Assembly (NCBI GenBank): GCA_904502185.1
Contig: CAJGDX010000019.1
Span: 1-27,703 of the forward strand
Length of the DNA stretch: 27,703 nt
Direction: 5' to 3'
Origin: an uncultured Bacteroidaceae bacterium
GTDB taxonomy: Bacteria > Bacteroidota > Bacteroidia > Bacteroidales > Bacteroidaceae
Part shown: one piece after another, positions 24,756 to 27,703 of the stretch
Numbering within the stretch: the first letter of the stretch is position 1
How the letters are laid out: the number at the start of each line of letters is the position of its first letter
Made by a program: the position numbers and the translations under genes
The notes under the pieces: model-generated
What the model was told of the DNA's origin: nothing
What the model saw: the letters and a program-made list of their open reading frames with translations, nothing else
Database searches by the model: none

Positions 24756-25229
24756 TTATATACCCGCAAGATTTGTGGAACGTCGACGTATCCTCCTGTT
24801 GTAGAACGATGCAAAAATATCCCTCACACGATTATAATGCTCGCTGCGCATAGCAACATACGAATCGCTCCACGCACGTTGACGAATAAACAGCCACTGA
24901 ATAAGAAGCTCATTCACCAGATAATCGGTAAGCGCCTGCTTGAGCATAGGCAACAGATTGTCGCGTCCCTCGACAACAGTAGTAAATTTCAGACTCAGAT
25001 AGCCATCTGTCACTCTGTAGCAAATATCCTTCAACCGCTCCCGTTGCTCCACCACAATGGCATTTATGCTGTTATGCAGAAAAGTGTCGATAATCTCCTC
25101 GTCGTCGACAGATGTCTCCCCCACGTCGCAATCAGGGTCGCGACGTTTCTCACACTCCGCATGGTAGTGTGTACGCAGATTCATGCGATGCAAAAGTTCC
25201 TCTTTCTTTATAATAATTTCGTATTCCAT
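24756..25229 (-). CDS. Small helical protein of the terminase cluster, paralogue of its neighbour
   Basis: The family is not recognised. The start chosen is MEYEIIIKKEELLHRM at 25229. An in-frame ATG at 25247 would overlap the preceding gene by 11 bp. The C-terminal half (NLLPMLKQALTDYLVNELLI then RQRAWSDSYVAMRSEHYNRV) is helical and lines up with the corresponding part of the 171-aa neighbour (NMLPQLQQCVESYLVMRTLS). The two are probably ancient duplicates. The helical fold and the link to a terminase suggest a head-tail connector or adaptor-like role, but this is inference. It has a basic C-terminus (NRRIRRRS) and no signal or membrane segment. Confidence 0.7.
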   Translation of the reverse strand: MEYEIIIKKEELLHRMNLRTHYHAECEKRRDPDCDVGETSVDDEEIIDTFLHNSINAIVVEQRERLKDICYRVTDGYLSLKFTTVVEGRDNLLPMLKQALTDYLVNELLIQWLFIRQRAWSDSYVAMRSEHYNRVRDIFASFYNRRIRRRSTNLAGI

Positions 25230-25236
25230 ATCCGCA

Positions 25237-25752
25237 CTATATCTCAATGTTTTTTCTTGTTGTTCTTTTAGTCGACTGCGGCTTTGTGCGCAGATTCATC
25301 AGTTCGCGCAACTGCACCAGCAATTTGTCCGCCTCGGCAGCAGTGAGCACAGCCTCATCGGGTTTATGCTGCAACATCCACATGCTCAGAGTGCGCATGA
25401 CAAGATAGCTCTCGACACACTGCTGCAATTGGGGTAACATATTTTCGGGGAAACGTTCGGGAGCAAGAAACATGAATTTATACATTTCGTAACCCTCGTG
25501 CGAAGCATCTGCCCCTACCTCGTAGCTGCACATGCGGAAGTAGCGGTTCATAAACCTTGTCACATCCGTCAGAGCCATATGCAGATGGTCCAGAATCTGT
25601 GCGCGGTCGTCGCTGGAAGCCTGCATGCCCGAGGTCTGCTGAGGCGGCACCCCCGTTGCCCGACGCGCCTCACCCACATAGTAACTGTATGTAAAAAGTC
25701 GCTGTTCTACATTGTAGTGAGGGACGATGATAGTATTGTATCTGTTTTTCAT
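25237..25752 (-). CDS. Small helical protein of the terminase cluster (171 aa)
   Basis: I do not recognise this protein. It starts MKNRYNTIIVPHYNVEQRLF and has a mostly helical middle (QILDHLHMALTDVTRFMNRY). A helix pair NMLPQLQQCVESYLVMRTLSMWML is also present in its downstream neighbour. The basic C-terminus (RTKPQSTKRTTRKN) could bind nucleic acid. It lies 31 bp downstream of the third small gene and 7 bp upstream of the next start, so the three genes read as one operon feeding towards the terminase. Confidence 0.7.
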   Translation of the reverse strand: MKNRYNTIIVPHYNVEQRLFTYSYYVGEARRATGVPPQQTSGMQASSDDRAQILDHLHMALTDVTRFMNRYFRMCSYEVGADASHEGYEMYKFMFLAPERFPENMLPQLQQCVESYLVMRTLSMWMLQHKPDEAVLTAAEADKLLVQLRELMNLRTKPQSTKRTTRKNIEI

Positions 25753-25783
25753 AGTAATAATATTTTAAGACAGCATAAATAAC

Positions 25784-26230
25784 TTACAATCCCAGCTTGC
25801 AGAAAGCAAAATTGTGATTTCTCTCTCGCAAAGCCTTGTAGAGCAGACAACGGAAAGTTTCGGTGTCGAGATAGAACGACGGCGCAGGCTCTTCAATAAT
25901 CTTTTCGAGTGCGGTGTAGTGAATGACAGGATTCTCGGCATCCTCCTGACGCAGTTTCTTGTAGCGTCGATACAACTCCTTGTACATGGCAATCTTGTTC
26001 TTGTTAACCAGTGGCAGGCTCTTCTTGCGGACAAGCATCGACACGAAACGACGCGCATTTTCAAAAGACACGAAGAAACGGGGAGCAGCGGCAACAGCCG
26101 CTTTTTCGATGATTTGTTCAAGATTCACAAAAGGGTCGCTCTTGCGATAGCTCTTGAGTGTGTCAAAAAAGGTTTTAATGATGGCCTGCTTGCGCAAAGA
26201 GCCAACAGAATTTTCGTTGTTGTTTAGCAT
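25784..26230 (-). CDS. Small conserved-looking protein with internal duplication (148 aa)
   Basis: The start chosen is MLNNNENSVGSLRKQAII at 26230. The ATG 30 bp upstream would overlap the promoter. The protein contains two similar halves: LEQIIEKAAVAAAPRFFV, then SFENARRFVSML, and LEKIIEEPAPSFYLDTETFR, then CLLYKAL. A basic helix, AMYKELYRRYKKLRQ, joins them. I recall similar PAPRFFV/PAPSFYL proteins in Bacteroidales genomes but know no function for them. It is the first gene of the minus-strand terminase cluster. It could be a small-terminase-like or structural subunit, but nothing in the sequence proves this. Confidence 0.72.
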   Translation of the reverse strand: MLNNNENSVGSLRKQAIIKTFFDTLKSYRKSDPFVNLEQIIEKAAVAAAPRFFVSFENARRFVSMLVRKKSLPLVNKNKIAMYKELYRRYKKLRQEDAENPVIHYTALEKIIEEPAPSFYLDTETFRCLLYKALRERNHNFAFCKLGL

Positions 26231-26245
26231 AATCTTTTTTGAACA

Positions 26246-26253
26246 CAAAAATA
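26246..26253 (-). promoter_or_regulatory. Candidate -7 element for the terminase cluster
   Basis: The minus strand reads TATTTTTG (TAnnTTTG) 15 bp upstream of the chosen start at 26230. Its position supports that start over the ATG at 26260. The -33 region is not well conserved. Confidence 0.4.
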
Positions 26254-26382
26254 TAATCAAAATCCTCGAATTTCATGCAGAATTAATACATTTTTTTTGA
26301 CAACGTTTAAAATCTTGCGACAAACAAAAACGTAGAAGGATTGTTTTTTCAAATAATACCTCTGAAATCCAATTAAAATTCC

Positions 26383-26390
26383 TAAATTTG
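26383..26390 (+). promoter_or_regulatory. Promoter -7 element of rubrerythrin
   Basis: TAAATTTG is a good Bacteroidota -7 match, with a TCTG at 26361-26364 as a possible -33 box (18-bp spacing). Transcription would start near 26397. That excludes an in-frame TTG at 26388 as start codon and favours the ATG at 26427. Confidence 0.55.
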
Positions 26391-26426
26391 GGAAATTTAT
26401 CAACTAACATATACAATAATATAAAT

Positions 26427-27089
26427 ATGAAAAAGAATCGCTGTAAAGTTTGTGGCTACGTCCACGAAGGAGATATCAACGAAGAGTTTGTTTGCCCCGT
26501 TTGCAAAAAGCCTGCAACCTATTTCGACGAAATAGTTGAGGAGCTTCCCAAAGTAAACAAATATGCAGGTACAAAGACCGAGAAAAACCTGCTCGAAGGC
26601 TTTGCCGGTGAGAGTCAGGCACGCAACAAATACACCTATTTTGCCGAGGTTGCATCGCGCGAAGGTTACGACCAGCTGGCAGCTATTTTCCTGCAGACAG
26701 CACGCAACGAACAGGAGCATGCACGTCTGTGGTTCGACGAGCTTGGTGGAATCGGTGGCACAGCAGCCAACCTTCTTCACGCAGCCGAGGGTGAGAATTA
26801 CGAATGGACCGACATGTACGAACGCTTTGCAAAAGATGCCGAAGAAGAGGGATTCAAAGAGCTTGCAGCCCGTTTCCGTCGCGTGGGAGCCATCGAAAAG
26901 GCACACGAGGAGCGCTACCGCAAACTGCTCAGAAACGTTGAGATGCAGCAGGTGTTCGAAAAGGGCGAACAGGTTATGTGGGAGTGTCGCATATGCGGCC
27001 ACCTTGTAGTCAGCAAGAAAGCACCCGGAGTATGCCCCGTCTGCAAGTATGCTCAGAGTTTCTTCGAAGTAAGAAAAGAGAATTACTAA
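26427..27089 (+). CDS. rbr: Rubrerythrin with rubredoxin-like metal sites at both ends
   Basis: The product of about 220 residues starts MKKNRCKVCGYVHEGD. It has a first Cys4 iron or zinc site (CKVCG and CPVCKK), a central ferritin-like diiron domain, and a second Cys4 site near the C-terminus (CRICG and CPVCK). The diiron domain shows GFAGESQARNKYTYFAEVA, QTARNEQEHARLWFDE and VGAIEKAHEERYRKLL, holding the expected Glu and ExxH ligands. Rubrerythrins reduce hydrogen peroxide in the cytoplasm of anaerobes. The usual form has one rubredoxin domain, so two sites are a variation. It is a single-gene unit with its own promoter and a double terminator. Confidence 0.93.
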   Translation: MKKNRCKVCGYVHEGDINEEFVCPVCKKPATYFDEIVEELPKVNKYAGTKTEKNLLEGFAGESQARNKYTYFAEVASREGYDQLAAIFLQTARNEQEHARLWFDELGGIGGTAANLLHAAEGENYEWTDMYERFAKDAEEEGFKELAARFRRVGAIEKAHEERYRKLLRNVEMQQVFEKGEQVMWECRICGHLVVSKKAPGVCPVCKYAQSFFEVRKENY

Positions 27090-27104
27090 AAAGATATTCT
27101 GCAA

Positions 27105-27138
27105 ATTGGTTCGTGGCGATTCATCGCTACGAACCAAT
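27105..27138 (+). terminator. First terminator after rubrerythrin
   Basis: A 16-bp stem, ATTGGTTCGTGGCGAT paired with ATCGCTACGAACCAAT, has one G-T position and a 2-nt centre (TC). It starts 16 bp after the stop codon. Confidence 0.75.
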
Positions 27139-27147
27139 CCAATAATA

Positions 27148-27184
27148 TTTATGGCTGCGTTAATTTCTCTGACGCAGCCATAAA
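27148..27184 (+). terminator. Second terminator after rubrerythrin
   Basis: A perfect 13-bp stem, TTTATGGCTGCGT paired with ACGCAGCCATAAA, encloses an 11-nt loop. It lies directly after the first hairpin and insulates the next gene. Confidence 0.7.
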
Positions 27185-27233
27185 ATCAACTTATAAGACA
27201 ACCTGCGGCAGCTATCAGAAAAACACAAACACT

Positions 27234-27703
27234 ATGAACACAATCAAACAGGAGCGCATAGACGTAGCCGACGTTCTGCGCGGACTGGCAGTGATGGGAA
27301 TAGTCATACTCCACTGCCTCGAGCACTTCAATTTCTATAAATTTCCGCACACTGAAAGCACGTGGCTGCAATTCTCCAACACAGCAATATGGGATTCCAC
27401 TACATTCCTGCTGGCAGGAAAAGCATACGGAATATTTGCACTGCTGTTCGGATTCAGTTTCTACATACAGGATAGCCGTTTGCAGGAAAAAGGCGTCGAC
27501 TTTCGTCTGCGCTTCATGTGGCGACTGCTGTTGCTTTTTCTGTGGGGACAGCTCAACGCAGCCTTCTTCACAGCCGAAGTTCTTGTGCTGTACGCGCTCG
27601 TAGGCTTTGTGCTTCCACTGTTTGCCCGATGCAGCAACAGAACCTTACTGATAGCCGCCACCATACTGATGTTGCAGCCATTGGAAATTGCAGACATCAT
27701 ATA
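27234..27703 (+). CDS. DUF418/acyltransferase-like membrane protein (partial, cut by window end)
   Basis: The frame from the ATG at 27234 stays open to the window edge (156 codons). The protein starts MNTIKQERIDVADVLRGLAV, and the RIDVADVLRGLA pattern with MGIVILHCLEHF is typical of the YeiB/DUF418 and related acyltransferase membrane families. Several membrane segments follow (GKAYGIFALLFGFSFYI; RLLLLFLWGQLNAAFF; LVLYALVGFVLPLFA). The FGFSF segment followed by a short basic loop also fits DUF418. These proteins sit in the inner membrane and are mostly of unknown function. The C-terminal domain that would distinguish the subfamilies lies outside the window. Confidence 0.8.
   Translation, partial: MNTIKQERIDVADVLRGLAVMGIVILHCLEHFNFYKFPHTESTWLQFSNTAIWDSTTFLLAGKAYGIFALLFGFSFYIQDSRLQEKGVDFRLRFMWRLLLLFLWGQLNAAFFTAEVLVLYALVGFVLPLFARCSNRTLLIAATILMLQPLEIADII

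Noticed and set aside
22237..26260. A complete prophage
   Set aside because: Only a terminase and three small genes are present; no integrase, portal, capsid, tail or att repeats were found.
1..27703. CRISPR arrays, tRNA or rRNA genes, and full insertion sequences
   Set aside because: No regularly spaced direct repeats, no cloverleaf or rRNA-like sequence and no transposase reading frame were seen by eye; a covariance-model scan would settle small RNAs.

Overview
The window looks like chromosome from a gut-type Bacteroidales bacterium (Bacteroides, Prevotella or a relative). The signs are Bacteroidota-style -7 promoter elements (TAnnTTTG), a DUF4301-type protein, a lipoprotein with an SPII signal, a TolC/FtsX efflux locus, an anaerobe-type rubrerythrin with rubredoxin-like ends, and hairpin-rich intergenic repeats. 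All assignments come from reading motifs and translations; no database search was run.

Layout. 1-2600: the N-terminal part of the transcription/RNA-binding protein Tex (minus strand, cut by the window edge), a LexA/CI-like S24 regulator upstream of it, and a divergent small hypothetical gene. 2653-2703: a 51-bp palindrome acting as a two-way terminator. 2725-6058: a minus-strand pair, a DUF4301 protein followed by a zincin-like lipoprotein. 6342-8555: a long RelA/SpoT homologue whose hydrolase motif looks degenerate.

8720-22171 is the most striking region. A likely sigma-54 promoter with two upstream palindromes precedes a TolC-like outer-membrane protein and then eight full-length FtsX/MacB-type permease genes. 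These alternate strictly between two types (A-B-A-B-A-B-A-B), so they form four tandem permease pairs. No ABC ATPase and no membrane-fusion protein is encoded in the window. The paralogues are mosaic: A1 and A3 are identical over their first 56 residues and then diverge sharply, and B4 combines a B1-like periplasmic part with a B2-like C-terminus. Structured repeats sit between several of the genes, including one about 125-bp core present in opposite orientations before B1 and before B4.

22191-26253: a perfect terminator hairpin, then a minus-strand cluster with an orphan phage-type terminase large subunit and three small helical proteins. Two of these are apparent paralogues and the third has an internal repeat. 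No capsid, portal, tail or integrase gene is visible. A 500-bp spacer inside the cluster holds a nested palindromic repeat. 26383-27184: a rubrerythrin with its own promoter and a double terminator. 27234-end: the start of a DUF418/acyltransferase-like membrane protein, cut by the window edge.
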